NCBI RefSeq assembly: GCF_043769475.1
Contig: NZ_CP171729.1
Span: forward strand, 3,596,001 to 3,660,000
Length of the DNA stretch: 64,000 nt
Direction: 5' to 3'
DNA from: Allomesorhizobium sp043769475
GTDB lineage: Bacteria; Pseudomonadota; Alphaproteobacteria; Rhizobiales; Rhizobiaceae
Of this stretch, positions 35,591 through 45,445 are shown one piece after another (the stretch's first letter is position 1; every line of letters begins with the position of its first letter). Position numbers and translations under genes: made by a program. The notes beneath the pieces are model-generated. The model saw nothing but the letters and a program-made list of their open reading frames with translations. It made no database searches and was not told the DNA's origin.

Positions 35591-37573
35591 ATGAAGACCA
35601 TCACCACCTTCCCTCGCAAAACCGTCGAGCACCCAGACATCGGCATCATCATGCCGGACGGCTGCCGGCTTTCGGCTCGCGTCTGGATGCCTGAGGACGC
35701 CGGGAAGAACCCAGTCCCGGCGATCCTGGAGCATTTGCCTTATCGCAAGCGCGACGGCACGACCTATCGTGACTGCCTCACCCATCCCTGGTTCGCCGGC
35801 CACGGCTATGCCTGCATCCGCGTCGACATGCGCGGCAACGGCGATCTGCAAGGCCTGATGGAGGACGAATACACCGAACAGGAATTGCAGGACGCATGCG
35901 ACGTGATCGCCTGGGCCGCTTCGCAGCCTTGGTGCAACGGCAATGTCGGCATGATGGGCATTTCCTGGGGTGGCTTCAATTCGCTTCAGGTCGCCGCGAA
36001 GCAGCCGCCGGCGTTGAAGGCGGTCATAAGCCTCTGCTCGACCGTCGACCGCTATGCCGACGACATCCACTACAAGGGCGGCTGCCTGCTCAACGAGAAT
36101 TTCGGCTGGGCCTCGACCATGCTGTCCTATTCGTCGCGGCCACCGGACCCCGCGATCGTCGGCGAAAGCTGGCGTGAGATGTGGCTGGAGAGGCTCGAGA
36201 ACCAGCCCTTCCTGCTGAAGACATGGCTCGCCCATCAGGCCCGCGACGCCTACTGGAAGCGCGGTTCGGTCTGCGAGGATTTTGCCGCGATCCAGGCAGC
36301 CGTGCTGTCGATCGGCGGCTGGCACGACGGCTACCGCAACACGGTCGCGAACCTGGTCGAGGGCGTGAAAGCGCCGGTCAAGGGCGTCATCGGCCCATGG
36401 ATCCACAAATACCCGCATTATGCCGCGCCGGAGCCCCGTATCGGTTTCCTGCAGGAGGCGCTGCGCTGGTGGGATCGCTGGCTGAAGGGCGTCGACACCG
36501 GGGTCGAGAACGATCCGGCCTACCGGGCCTGGCTCATGGACAGCGTGCGGCCGGCGCGCTGGCACGACGCCCGCCCGGGCCGTTGGATCGCTGAGGCGGC
36601 ATGGCCTTCGCCGCGGATCGCCACGCGTGCGATCGACCTGCTCGACAGGGGCGCCGAACCCGTAATCGTGGGTTCGCGGCAGGATTGCGGCCTCGAAGGC
36701 GGAGAGTATTTTCCATTCACCTTCGGTCCCGAATTGCCGGGCGACCAGCGCGGCGACGACGCGCTGTCGGTCTGCTTCGACCTGCCGCCGCTGACTGAGC
36801 CGATCGACGTCGTCGGCGCAGCGCAACTCGAGATCGCGGTTCGCGCCGACCGGCCGCAGGCAAACATCGCAGTCAGGCTCTGCGATGTGCATCCCGACGG
36901 GGCGTCGGAACTGATTTCCTACGGCCTGCTCAACCTGACGCACCATGCCTCGCACGAGTGCCCGCAAGCCTTGGTCCCGGGAGCGGAAATATCCGCCACC
37001 GTCCTGCTTGATCAAGCCGCCTATCGCGTCCCGGTGGGACACCGGCTGCGCGTGGCGATCTCCACCGCCTATTGGCCGATGATCTGGCCGTCGCCGGAAC
37101 CCGTCGCGCTGACACTGAGTTCGGCAAGGCTGATGCTTCCCGTGCGGCCGCTCGCTACAGGCGACGAAACCTCGTTTCAGCCGCCGGAAGCGGCGGCACC
37201 CTGGCGCACCGAGCAACTGCGGCCGGCGAATTCCGAGCGGCATCTCGGCCGCGACCAAAAGACCGGCATCGTCACGCTAGCGATCGTCGACGATTCAGGC
37301 GAAGTCCGCGATCTCGATCACGGTCTCACGACCGGCGGTATAGCCCGCGAAACCTGGACGATAGGTCCCGACGATCCCCTCTCGGCGCGCGGCGAGACGC
37401 ACTGGACCGCCACCTTGTCGCGAAATGAATGGTCGGTGCGGACCGAGACTTTCACCGCGATCCGCTCCGATCGCGAAAATTTCCATCTGACCGCACGCAT
37501 CGAGGCCTATGAAGGCGAAAAGCTGATCTTCGAGCGCGATTTCGAGGAAAAAATCCGCCGCGATCACGTCTGA
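35591..37573 (+). CDS. CocE/NonD-family alpha/beta hydrolase (X-Pro dipeptidyl-peptidase S15-like)
   Basis: 660 residues. Alpha/beta hydrolase core (about 1-330): RVDMRGNGDLQGL oxyanion region, the nucleophile Ser in MGISWGGF, and the acid/His end in VKGVIGPWIHKYPHYAAPEP. Then a C-terminal galactose-binding-like jelly-roll domain (about 380-560). Family members hydrolyse cocaine esters, amides or acyl-dipeptides; no substrate can be assigned. AGGAG lies 8 bases before ATG 35591. No signal peptide. It precedes an ABC importer, so it may act on the imported compound. Confidence 0.87.
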   Translation: MKTITTFPRKTVEHPDIGIIMPDGCRLSARVWMPEDAGKNPVPAILEHLPYRKRDGTTYRDCLTHPWFAGHGYACIRVDMRGNGDLQGLMEDEYTEQELQDACDVIAWAASQPWCNGNVGMMGISWGGFNSLQVAAKQPPALKAVISLCSTVDRYADDIHYKGGCLLNENFGWASTMLSYSSRPPDPAIVGESWREMWLERLENQPFLLKTWLAHQARDAYWKRGSVCEDFAAIQAAVLSIGGWHDGYRNTVANLVEGVKAPVKGVIGPWIHKYPHYAAPEPRIGFLQEALRWWDRWLKGVDTGVENDPAYRAWLMDSVRPARWHDARPGRWIAEAAWPSPRIATRAIDLLDRGAEPVIVGSRQDCGLEGGEYFPFTFGPELPGDQRGDDALSVCFDLPPLTEPIDVVGAAQLEIAVRADRPQANIAVRLCDVHPDGASELISYGLLNLTHHASHECPQALVPGAEISATVLLDQAAYRVPVGHRLRVAISTAYWPMIWPSPEPVALTLSSARLMLPVRPLATGDETSFQPPEAAAPWRTEQLRPANSERHLGRDQKTGIVTLAIVDDSGEVRDLDHGLTTGGIARETWTIGPDDPLSARGETHWTATLSRNEWSVRTETFTAIRSDRENFHLTARIEAYEGEKLIFERDFEEKIRRDHV

Positions 37574-37597
37574 GCGCCTGACATGGTTGGTCCAGAC

Positions 37598-37628
37598 GCG
37601 ACATGCCATTTACGCCACGTCATGTCGC
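37598..37628. promoter_or_regulatory. Inverted repeat in the spacer before the ABC importer
   Basis: GCGACATG (37598-37605) and CATGTCGC (37621-37628) with 15 bases between, extending to 10-bp arms with one mismatch. It lies 25 bases after the hydrolase stop and about 100 bases before the binding-protein gene. The spacer is long for a terminator and no T-run follows, so a regulator site (for example GntR- or LacI-type) is more likely. Confidence 0.45.
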
Positions 37629-37725
37629 ATTCTGCCTTGCGCCCGCCTTGGTGTTGCGGCCAATATTCAACTCACAAAAATACAAAAAATGATGTCGGCA
37701 AAACCGCCTGAGTGAGGAACCATAA

Positions 37726-39309
37726 ATGTCTAACGAACTTGATTTCCTGAGCCGCCATGTCGTCGCCGGCAAGCTGAACCGCCGCGACTTCCTCAGCCGC
37801 GCCGCCGCGCTTGGCGTCTCGGCTACATTCGCCAATTCGCTGCTCGCCGGCGCCGCTCGCGCCCAGGGCCCGGTCAAGGGCGGCATCCTTCGCGCCGGCA
37901 TGCAGGGCGGCGCCGCCACCGACAGTCTCGACCCCGCGACCTGGTCGAGCCAGGTTCCCTATTTCTTCGGCCGCCAGTGGGCCGAGCAGCTAGTGCAGAT
38001 ATCCGCCGACGGCGTGGTGCAACCGGCGCTCGCCGAGGAATGGGGCGCTTCCGACGACGCCAAAGTCTGGACCTTCAAGATCCGCAAGGGCGTACAGTTC
38101 CACAACGGCAAGGAGATGACGCCGGCCGACGTCGTCGCGACGATGGAGCGTCACTCCGACGAGAATTCGAAGTCCGGCGCGCTCGGCATCATGGGCGGCA
38201 TCGACAGCGTCAAGGCCGACGGCGACACCGTCGTTTTCTCGCTCAAGGACGCCAATGCCGACCTGCCCTTCCTGCTGGATGACTACCACCTGATGATCCA
38301 GCCCAATGGCGGCAAGGACAACCCGGCCGAAGGCATCGGCACCGGCCCCTATAAGATCACCGTCAACGAGGCGGGCGTGCGCCATGGCGGCGAAAAGTTC
38401 GCCAATTACTGGCGCGACGACCGCGGCTTCGCCGACCAGATCGAGATCATCGTCATCAACGACGCGACGGCGCGCACTTCCGCCCTCCAGGGCGGGCAGG
38501 TCGACATAATCAACCGCGTCGAACCCAAGATCGTCGAACTGATCAAGCGCGTACCCGGCGTAACGATCCAGAACGTCGCCGGCCGTGGTCATTACGTGTT
38601 CATCATGCACTGCAACACCGCGCCGTTCGACAACAACGACCTGCGGCTGGCGCTGAAGTACGCCCTCGATCGCGAAGAGTTGGTCCAGAAGATTTTGCAG
38701 GGCTACGGCTCGGTCGGCAACGACACGCCGATCAACAAGGTCTACCCGCTCTTCACCGAAATGGAGCAGCGCACATACGATCCCGAAAAGGCCGCCTTCC
38801 ATTACAAGAAGTCCGGCCATTCCGGTCCGGTTCTGCTGCGCACGTCGGACGTGGCCTTCCCGGGCGCCGTCGACGCCACCCAGCTCTATCAGCAGAGCGC
38901 CGCCAAGGCCGGCATAACCATCGAGGTGAAGCGCGAGCCCGGCGACGGCTATTGGTCCGAAGTCTGGAACAAGCAGCCCTTCTCGGCCTCCTACTGGGGC
39001 GGGCGGCCGACGCAGGACCAGATGTATTCCACCGCCTACTATTCCAAGGCGAACTGGAACGACACGCGCTTCTTCCGCGAGGATTTTGACAAGATGCTGC
39101 TCCAGGCGCGCGCCGAACTGGACGCCGAGAAGCGCAAGAAGATCTACGCCGACATGGGCATGATCGTGCGCGACGAGGGCGGCGTGATCACGCCGATGTT
39201 CAACGACTTCATCGACGCGACCAGCGCCAAGGTCGGCGGCTGGAGCCCGGACGGCAACCAGGAGATGATGGGCGGCTACGCCCTGTCCAAGTGCTGGCTC
39301 GTGGCCTGA
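37726..39309 (+). CDS. ABC transporter substrate-binding protein (peptide/opine/nickel family 5)
   Basis: Periplasmic solute receptor of the DppA/OppA type, 527 residues. A twin-arginine-like leader (KLNRRDFLSRAAALGVSA) and hydrophobic stretch end at ARAQ. Family 5 signatures: VQPALAEEWGASDDAKVWTFKIRKGVQFHNGKEMTPADVV and PFDNNDLRLALKYALDREELV. AGTGAGGAA precedes the ATG. First gene of a five-domain importer ending at 42778. Substrate unknown; large ligand size (peptide-like) is typical. Confidence 0.92.
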   Translation: MSNELDFLSRHVVAGKLNRRDFLSRAAALGVSATFANSLLAGAARAQGPVKGGILRAGMQGGAATDSLDPATWSSQVPYFFGRQWAEQLVQISADGVVQPALAEEWGASDDAKVWTFKIRKGVQFHNGKEMTPADVVATMERHSDENSKSGALGIMGGIDSVKADGDTVVFSLKDANADLPFLLDDYHLMIQPNGGKDNPAEGIGTGPYKITVNEAGVRHGGEKFANYWRDDRGFADQIEIIVINDATARTSALQGGQVDIINRVEPKIVELIKRVPGVTIQNVAGRGHYVFIMHCNTAPFDNNDLRLALKYALDREELVQKILQGYGSVGNDTPINKVYPLFTEMEQRTYDPEKAAFHYKKSGHSGPVLLRTSDVAFPGAVDATQLYQQSAAKAGITIEVKREPGDGYWSEVWNKQPFSASYWGGRPTQDQMYSTAYYSKANWNDTRFFREDFDKMLLQARAELDAEKRKKIYADMGMIVRDEGGVITPMFNDFIDATSAKVGGWSPDGNQEMMGGYALSKCWLVA

Positions 39310-39325
39310 GCCCGACCTTGCGCTC

Positions 39326-40285
39326 ATGTCGTCACCCATCGTGAAGCTCGTGGCCCAGCGCATCGCGCTGGGCCTGCTCCTCCTTCTGGCCGTCTCGGTC
39401 CTTATCTTCGCCGGCACCCAGATCCTGCCCGGCGACGTTGCGCAGTCGATCCTCGGCCAGTCGGCGACGCCCGAGGCGCTCGCCAATCTGCGCGAGGAGA
39501 TGGGGCTCAACGACCCCGCCTATATCCGCTACTTCAGGTGGCTGGGCGGCGTCGTCACCGGCGATCTCGGCACGGCGCTGTCGAGCGGTCAGGATATCGC
39601 CACTTCCATCGGCGGGCGGCTGTGGAACACGCTGTTTCTTGCCTTCTGGGCAGCGGTCGTGTCCGTGCCGTTGGCGATCATCCTAGGCCTGCTCGCCGTC
39701 CGCTACCGCAACGGCTTCGTCGACAAGCTGATCTCCGGCATGGCGCTGGCCTCCACCTCGCTGCCCGAATTCTTCATCGGCTATCTGCTGGTCTATTTCT
39801 TCGCGGTGAAGTTCCAGTGGTTCCCCGGCATCTCCACCGTCTATGACGGCATGCCCTTTCTGGATCGCATGCAGGCGATCGCCCTGCCGGCCACGGCGCT
39901 GACCCTCGTCGTTCTCGCCCACATGATGCGCATGACGCGCGCCGCCATCCTCAACGTCATGCAGTCCGCCTATGTCGAGACCGCCGAACTGAAGGGGCTG
40001 TCGGCCTTCGACGTGATCCGCAGGCATGCCTTCCCCAACGCAATCGCTCCGATCATCAACGTCGTCATGCTCAACCTCGCCTTCCTCATCGTCGGCGTGG
40101 TCGTGGTCGAGGTGATCTTCGTCTATCCGGGCATGGGCCAGTATCTCGTCGACCACGTCGCCAAGCGCGACGTGCCGGTGGTGCAGGCAGTCGGCCTTAT
40201 CTTCGCTGCGGTCTATATCGGTTTGAACATCGTCGCCGACATCGGCGCGATCGTGGCCAATCCGCGGCTCAGGCATCCGAAGTGA
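39326..40285 (+). CDS. ABC transporter permease (DppB-type)
   Basis: 319 residues with six hydrophobic helices. N-terminal LVAQRIALGLLLLLAVSVLIFAGTQILPGD is typical of DppB-like subunits, and the EAA loop AELKGLSAFDVIRRHAFPNAIAPI contacts the ATPase. It starts 16 bases after the binding-protein gene and is followed by the second permease after 7 bases. Pairs with the DppC-type subunit to form the membrane channel. Confidence 0.93.
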   Translation: MSSPIVKLVAQRIALGLLLLLAVSVLIFAGTQILPGDVAQSILGQSATPEALANLREEMGLNDPAYIRYFRWLGGVVTGDLGTALSSGQDIATSIGGRLWNTLFLAFWAAVVSVPLAIILGLLAVRYRNGFVDKLISGMALASTSLPEFFIGYLLVYFFAVKFQWFPGISTVYDGMPFLDRMQAIALPATALTLVVLAHMMRMTRAAILNVMQSAYVETAELKGLSAFDVIRRHAFPNAIAPIINVVMLNLAFLIVGVVVVEVIFVYPGMGQYLVDHVAKRDVPVVQAVGLIFAAVYIGLNIVADIGAIVANPRLRHPK

Positions 40286-40292
40286 GGCCGGC

Positions 40293-41117
40293 ATGCTGGA
40301 TCTGAAGAGAATACCCGCCGGCGCCTGGCTGGGCCTGGTCTTCACCACGCTGTTCATGGTCGCGGCGGTCTTCGCGCCGTGGATAGCGCCCTACGGGCTC
40401 GGCGAGATCGTCGGCAATGTTTGGGAACCGGCATCGGCGCAATACTGGCTCGGCACCGACAATCTCGGCCGCGATCTGCTGTCGCGCCTGATCTACGGCG
40501 CCCGCACCACCATCCTGATCGCCGTCCTGGCCACGGCCTTGTCCTTCACGCTCGGTTCCGTCCTCGGCTTCACAGCAGCCGTTGTCGGCGGCTGGTTCGA
40601 CACGCTGATGTCGCGCTTCGTCGACCTGCTGATGGCCATCCCGACGCTGATCTTCGCCCTCGTCGTGCTTTCCGTCCTGCCTTCGACGCTGGTGACGCTC
40701 ATCCTGGTCATGGGCATTCTCGATGCGACCCGCGTCTATCGGCTGTCGCGCGCGGTGGCTGTCGACATCAACGTCATGGATTTCGTCGAGGCAGCAAAGC
40801 TGCGCGGCGAAGGCTCGGCGTGGATCATCTTTCGCGAGATCCTGCCCAATGCCCTGTCGCCGCTGGTTTCGGAACTGGGCCTGCGCTTCATCTATGCCGT
40901 GCTGTTCCTTTCGGCGCTGTCCTTCCTCGGGCTAGGCGTGCAGCCGCCGCAGGCCGACTGGGGCGGCATGGTCAAGGAAAACAAGGACGGCATCGTCTTC
41001 GGCATACCGGCGGCGCTGATCCCGGCCGCCGCGATCGCAGCGCTGGCGATCTCCGTCAACCTGGTCGCCGACTGGGTGCTCAACCGCACCACCAGCCTCA
41101 AGGGAGGGCGCGGCTAA
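40293..41117 (+). CDS. ABC transporter permease (DppC-type)
   Basis: 274 residues, about five or six helices. The motif YWLGTDNLGRDLLSRLIYGARTTI is characteristic of DppC-like permeases; the EAA loop is AAKLRGEGSAWIIFREILPNALSPLVSE. The stop overlaps the ATPase start by one base (TAATG), so the genes are coupled. Second half of the membrane channel with the upstream permease. Confidence 0.93.
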   Translation: MLDLKRIPAGAWLGLVFTTLFMVAAVFAPWIAPYGLGEIVGNVWEPASAQYWLGTDNLGRDLLSRLIYGARTTILIAVLATALSFTLGSVLGFTAAVVGGWFDTLMSRFVDLLMAIPTLIFALVVLSVLPSTLVTLILVMGILDATRVYRLSRAVAVDINVMDFVEAAKLRGEGSAWIIFREILPNALSPLVSELGLRFIYAVLFLSALSFLGLGVQPPQADWGGMVKENKDGIVFGIPAALIPAAAIAALAISVNLVADWVLNRTTSLKGGRG

Positions 41118-42778
41118 TGGCCAAGGCTGGAATGCAGGCGAAGCCGGAAATCCTGCTCGACATCCGCAACCTTCGGATCGAGGCGAGGGTGTTTCCGCCG
41201 GGCGAAGCGCCCCGCGACATCACGCTCGTCGATGACGTGTCGCTGACGCTGAAGCGCGGCAAGGTGCTTGGCCTGATCGGCGAATCCGGCGCCGGCAAGT
41301 CGACCATCGGCCTGTCCTCGATGGGCTATGGCCGCGGCGGCTGCCGCATCACCGGCGGCGAGGTGATCCTCAATGGCCGCGACATCCTGAAATCCGGCAA
41401 ATCCGGCATCCGCAAGCTGCGCGGCCGCGAGGTCTGCTATGTCGCGCAATCGGCGGCGGCGGCATTCAATCCGGCGCACCGGCTCATGGACCAGGTCGTC
41501 GAGGCAGCGCTTCTGCACGGCACGGCGACGAGAGCCGAGGCCGAAAGGCGCGCGGTTGCCCTGTTCAGAAAGCTCAGCCTTCCCGACCCCGAAAACATCG
41601 GCAGGCGTTTTCCGCACCAGGTCTCGGGCGGCCAGTTGCAACGCGTCATGACCGCCATGGCGCTATGCTCCGAGCCCGATTTGATCGTCTTCGACGAGCC
41701 GACCACCGCGCTCGACGTGACGACGCAGATAGACGTGCTCGCGGCCATCAAGGACGCGATCCGCGATACAGGGGTCGCGGCGCTCTACATCACCCACGAC
41801 CTCGCCGTGGTGGCGCAGGTTGCCGACGAGATCATGGTGCTGCGCCACGGCAAGCTGGTGGAATGGGGCGGCACGCACCAGATCATCAAGGAGCCGCGGC
41901 AGGATTACACCAATGCGCTGGTGTCGGTGCACGAGATCGAGCACCGGGAGAAGAAGCCCGGCACGGCGCCTTTTCTTTCCGTGAAGAACGTGACAGCCGC
42001 CTATGGAGGCGGCACGGTCAAGGTGCTGAAGAATGTCAGCGTCGACATCTTCCCGGGCCAGACGCTCGCCGTCGTCGGCGAATCCGGCTCCGGCAAATCG
42101 ACGCTGGCGCGGGCGGTCACCGGCCTTTTGCCGCCGTCGGAAGGCAGCGTCACCTTCTCCGGGCGCACGCTCGCCAACCGCCTGGCCGACCGCACGAAGG
42201 AAGACCTGCGGCAATTGCAGATGATCTACCAGATGGCGGACGTCGCCATGAACCCGCGCCAGACAGTCGGCGCCATCATCGGCCGGCCGCTGGAATTCTA
42301 TTTCGATCTGCGTGGAAAACGGCGTGATCTTCGCGTGGCCGAACTCCTCGAAAAGATCGAGATGGGCAAGGGCTTCATCGACCGCTATCCGGCCGAACTG
42401 TCCGGCGGCCAGAAGCAGCGCGTCTGCATCGCCCGCGCGCTCGCCGCCAAGCCCAAGCTGATCATCTGCGACGAGGTGACGAGCGCCCTCGATCCGCTGG
42501 TCGCCAACGGCATCCTCAAGCTTCTGCTCGACCTGCAGCAGGAGGAAGATGTCGCCTATTTGTTCATCACCCACGACCTGGCGACCGTCAAATCCATCGC
42601 CGATTCTATCGCGGTCATGTATCGCGGCGAGGTCGTGCGCTACGGCCCGAAATCCGAAGTCCTGAAACCGCCCTTCGACGCCTATACCGACCTGCTCCTG
42701 TCATCGGTTCCCGAAATGGAGATCGGCTGGCTGGAGAAGGCGATCAAGGGCCGGCGCATGGAAAGCGCGGGGAATTAG
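41117..42778 (+). CDS. Dual ATP-binding ABC protein (fused DppD-DppF)
   Basis: 553 residues holding two complete ATPase domains, so it supplies both nucleotide-binding sites. First domain (about 8-270): Walker A GESGAGKST, signature VSGGQLQRV, Walker B LIVFDEPTTALD, His in YITHDLA. Second (about 285-545): GESGSGKST, LSGGQKQRV, LIICDEVTSALD, FITHDLA. The fusion replaces the separate DppD and DppF genes of E. coli. The second Walker B has Val after the catalytic Glu (DEVTSALD), common in DppF-like domains. Confidence 0.94.
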   Translation: MAKAGMQAKPEILLDIRNLRIEARVFPPGEAPRDITLVDDVSLTLKRGKVLGLIGESGAGKSTIGLSSMGYGRGGCRITGGEVILNGRDILKSGKSGIRKLRGREVCYVAQSAAAAFNPAHRLMDQVVEAALLHGTATRAEAERRAVALFRKLSLPDPENIGRRFPHQVSGGQLQRVMTAMALCSEPDLIVFDEPTTALDVTTQIDVLAAIKDAIRDTGVAALYITHDLAVVAQVADEIMVLRHGKLVEWGGTHQIIKEPRQDYTNALVSVHEIEHREKKPGTAPFLSVKNVTAAYGGGTVKVLKNVSVDIFPGQTLAVVGESGSGKSTLARAVTGLLPPSEGSVTFSGRTLANRLADRTKEDLRQLQMIYQMADVAMNPRQTVGAIIGRPLEFYFDLRGKRRDLRVAELLEKIEMGKGFIDRYPAELSGGQKQRVCIARALAAKPKLIICDEVTSALDPLVANGILKLLLDLQQEEDVAYLFITHDLATVKSIADSIAVMYRGEVVRYGPKSEVLKPPFDAYTDLLLSSVPEMEIGWLEKAIKGRRMESAGN

Positions 42779-42858
42779 TTCCACTGTGCGTCGCAATCGT
42801 GCGAATTGCGGACCGCCTTCGCGGTAAACTCTGTAGCGATGGCCGGTGAAGGCTAACG

Positions 42859-43257
42859 ATGATGTCAACGATCGCAGCACCCGAATTCGCCATGTATCAC
42901 GACGAATGGCACCTTTCTCCGATTCTGGACACGGGAGAGTTCGTTTTCTTTTCAGGACAGACGGACACGCGCCCGGACGGCACGGTCTCTGCCGACCCGG
43001 AGACGCAATTTCGCGACGCCTTTACATCGCTTGGCAAGAACCTTGCGGCCGCCGGCCTCGGCTTTTCCGACATCGTCGAAATGACCACGTACCACGTGGA
43101 GCTTCGCCGACATCTCCCCGCATTCATGAAAGTCAAAGACGAGCATATCCGCCCGCCCTATCCGGCCTGGACGGCAATCGGCGTCGTGGAACTGATCACA
43201 CCGGGCACGATCATCGAGATACGCATCATTGCACGCAGGTCGAAGCCGGGGGCGTGA
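42859..43257 (+). CDS. RidA/YjgF family protein
   Basis: 132 residues of the RidA fold, trimeric imine/enamine deaminases and relatives. Seen: EFVFFSGQTDTRPDGTVSADPETQFRDAFTSLGKNLAAAGLGFSDIVEMTTYHV and PAWTAIGVVELITPGTIIEI. The usual catalytic Arg of true RidA (R105) region reads PAWTAIGV here, without the Arg in the expected R-x-A-V context, so it may belong to a non-deaminase subgroup; judged by eye. AAGGCTAACG lies before the tandem ATGs (42859). 80 bases after the ABC importer, same strand. Confidence 0.83.
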   Translation: MMSTIAAPEFAMYHDEWHLSPILDTGEFVFFSGQTDTRPDGTVSADPETQFRDAFTSLGKNLAAAGLGFSDIVEMTTYHVELRRHLPAFMKVKDEHIRPPYPAWTAIGVVELITPGTIIEIRIIARRSKPGA

Positions 43258-43390
43258 CCTCCACTAGGAGCCGATCAAGCTGAGCGCTGCATTTTGGGTA
43301 CCGTAGTCACGCGAAGCACCCCTATCTCGACCGCTGCCGCTGCCCAGGTTTCCTTAAACGCAATTCGAGCGAGGCGCGCGCCTTCCCATC

Positions 43391-44779
43391 TCAGACAAGC
43401 CAGTCCAGTTCGTAGGCGCGGATATAGTCGATCTGCATTTCGGCGGGCGTCGCCAGGCCGTCGGCGGGCGTTCCGGCAGTCCCTCCCACCGCCAGATTGG
43501 CCAGCATGTACATGGGTTCGTGCATGTCGTCCGGAGTGTCGGTGCGGAAGACCTCGACATCGTCGAAATACCAGACGAGTTCGTCTTCCGTCCACAGCAG
43601 CCCGTAATTGTGGAAACCTTCGGTGTTGGTCACATTGACCGCCGAGGACACCGTCGTGCGGTTGCCGGTCTCGTTGGAGTGCGCGCTGACATGGACCGTG
43701 TTCGGATCCTGTCCGCGCATCTCCACGATATCGAGTTCGGGAGGCCATGAGCCGTCCGCCGGCAGCAGCCAGAAGGCCGGCCAGACGCCGTGATTGTTCG
43801 GCATGTCGGCTCTCATCTCGAAATAGCCGTAGGTCTGGGAGAACGAGCCATACGTCGTCAGCAGCCCGGACGTATATTCGTGATTGTTGATATACGGCTG
43901 GATCGAATCCGGCGCCCTGGCCGCGGTGATCGTGAGGATGCCGTCATCGACGCTGAACGGGTTGACCGAGCTTGTCGGGCCGTAGTCGGCGTCGATATAC
44001 CATTGCAGCTCGCCGTTCTCGGCGAGTGTGCTTCCGTTCGGCTGTCCCCACCAGAAATTCGTGTCCCAGGTGCCGCCCGAGCCGTCCCGGAGATCGAGCG
44101 TGTCGAACTCGTCCGAGAACGACAAGGCCAGCGCCGACCTGTCGAGGCTCAACTTGAACTGGCTTGGCGCAAGACGGTCCACGGTCGTGCCGGCGAAGAC
44201 CAGAACCTCGCCCTCCCCCAGGTCGAGCCGCACGTCGCTTCCCGACTGGACCATGCCGGCCCTGACCTCGTCGAACGATGCGAAGCCGTAGCCGTTGAGG
44301 CGGACCTGGTCCTCGGCGGTGAAATCGCGGATCAGGTCGCTTCCGTTTCCCTGTGCGAAGACGAAGATGTCGCTCCCGGCTCCGCCCTTGAGGACATCGT
44401 CGCCCAGTCCGCCGTCGATCGTCTGCCGGCCCGAGCCGCCGGTGATGATGTTGTCGCCGGAGTTTCCGATGGCGTAGCGCCCGCTGCCGGTGACCGTCAG
44501 GTTCTCGATATTGGCCGGCAGCGTGTAGCTCATCCAGGTGCTGATCGTGTCGATGCCTTCGCCGGCCTGTTCGAAAGCCTTGTTCTTGGCCGAGTAGAGA
44601 TAATAGATGTCGTCGCCGAGCCCGCCGAACATGGTCACGGCGACACTGCCGTCGCCCCACATCGAATCATTCCTGGCGCTGCCGTATAGCTGCGGGCCCG
44701 AATTCGTCGCCGAAAAATGATTGACCGAGGATCCGCTATAGGGAAGTGGGACGCCTTTGGCGTTCAGTACCGTAGCCAT
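43391..44779 (-). CDS. Secreted family 16 glycoside hydrolase with N-terminal RTX calcium-binding repeats
   Basis: Beta-glucanase acting on a beta-1,3/1,4-type glucan, 462 residues. Residues about 30-210 are a hemolysin-type region with RTX nonapeptide-like units (FGGLGDDIYYL, GNSGDNIITGGSG, DGGLGDDVLKGGAGSDIFVF). Residues about 220-462 are the GH16 domain with the catalytic motif ELDIVEMRG (E348, D350, E353). There is no N-terminal signal peptide, so export by a type I system (PrsDE-like in rhizobia) is inferred. The RTX block precedes the enzyme domain. Start 44779 is preferred over a longer frame to 44827. Possible role: trimming exopolysaccharide. Confidence 0.9.
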   Translation of the reverse strand: MATVLNAKGVPLPYSGSSVNHFSATNSGPQLYGSARNDSMWGDGSVAVTMFGGLGDDIYYLYSAKNKAFEQAGEGIDTISTWMSYTLPANIENLTVTGSGRYAIGNSGDNIITGGSGRQTIDGGLGDDVLKGGAGSDIFVFAQGNGSDLIRDFTAEDQVRLNGYGFASFDEVRAGMVQSGSDVRLDLGEGEVLVFAGTTVDRLAPSQFKLSLDRSALALSFSDEFDTLDLRDGSGGTWDTNFWWGQPNGSTLAENGELQWYIDADYGPTSSVNPFSVDDGILTITAARAPDSIQPYINNHEYTSGLLTTYGSFSQTYGYFEMRADMPNNHGVWPAFWLLPADGSWPPELDIVEMRGQDPNTVHVSAHSNETGNRTTVSSAVNVTNTEGFHNYGLLWTEDELVWYFDDVEVFRTDTPDDMHEPMYMLANLAVGGTAGTPADGLATPAEMQIDYIRAYELDWLV

Positions 44780-45445
44780 CGTTGTTTTCTGCTCCTGCGT
44801 CTCATGCTGCCTGCGGCAGGCTAGCATCCATGTCCCACCGGTGCGACCGGGTTCCCGTTAACGTTGTGCAACACCGGGTAACAGAGCTGCGTTCCAAGGC
44901 CCCGATCGGGCTTTGTCCTTCGGGTCATGTAACGGTGTCTCCATGTTAGAAGGCGCACCTCTCCGTTGCCACGCCCGCTTCCGCGTCTGGCCATTGTGGG
45001 AAGCGGCGCATGGCAACCACGCCGATTATTTTAGTTATTTGACGCGCTGCCATGCGCCGCCGGCGTTTTCTCCCCTTGCCGCTCCCGGCCCATGCCCTGT
45101 CCCGGTATTCTGGGACAAGGAGCGGGCGCACAGGTTCGACCCGGGGCCGGAGCGCCCCGCACGACCATGCGGGAGTCATCTCCGGCGCCACACTTGCCTG
45201 GATGCCGGTCGTGCACACCCGTTCCCACCAGCAAGCTGCCGGGATGCAGTATGCGGGCATTGAGGGAGGGTGTGGACAAAGTCGAGGAAAACATTCCTGA
45301 CAGATGCTGACATGATGGGGCGGCGATAAGCGACATGGGCAAACCACACGATCATCGCCTATGTGCGAGATACGCCTTGCAGTCGTGGAGGTAGTGCCGA
45401 CCTCCTTTCTCCCCGCGCGGGAAAATAGGCGCCAGCGCCAGCGTC
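44780..45445. other. Non-coding stretch upstream of the GH16 gene
   Basis: About 665 bases between the GH16 start and the esterase stop. No frame gives a credible protein: the open frames are Arg/Cys/Pro-rich shadows. A short inverted repeat TGTCCC/GGGACA (45098-45103 and 45112-45117) is present. The region must hold the GH16 promoter. I see no RNA gene. Confidence 0.5.

Noticed and set aside
35576..37258. Minus-strand frame opposite the CocE-type hydrolase
   Set aside because: Composition of an antisense shadow; no motif; the plus-strand hydrolase has full catalytic motifs.
45098..45117. TGTCCC/GGGACA inverted repeat as terminator or operator
   Set aside because: Six-base arms in a 665-base gap are expected by chance and no T-run follows.
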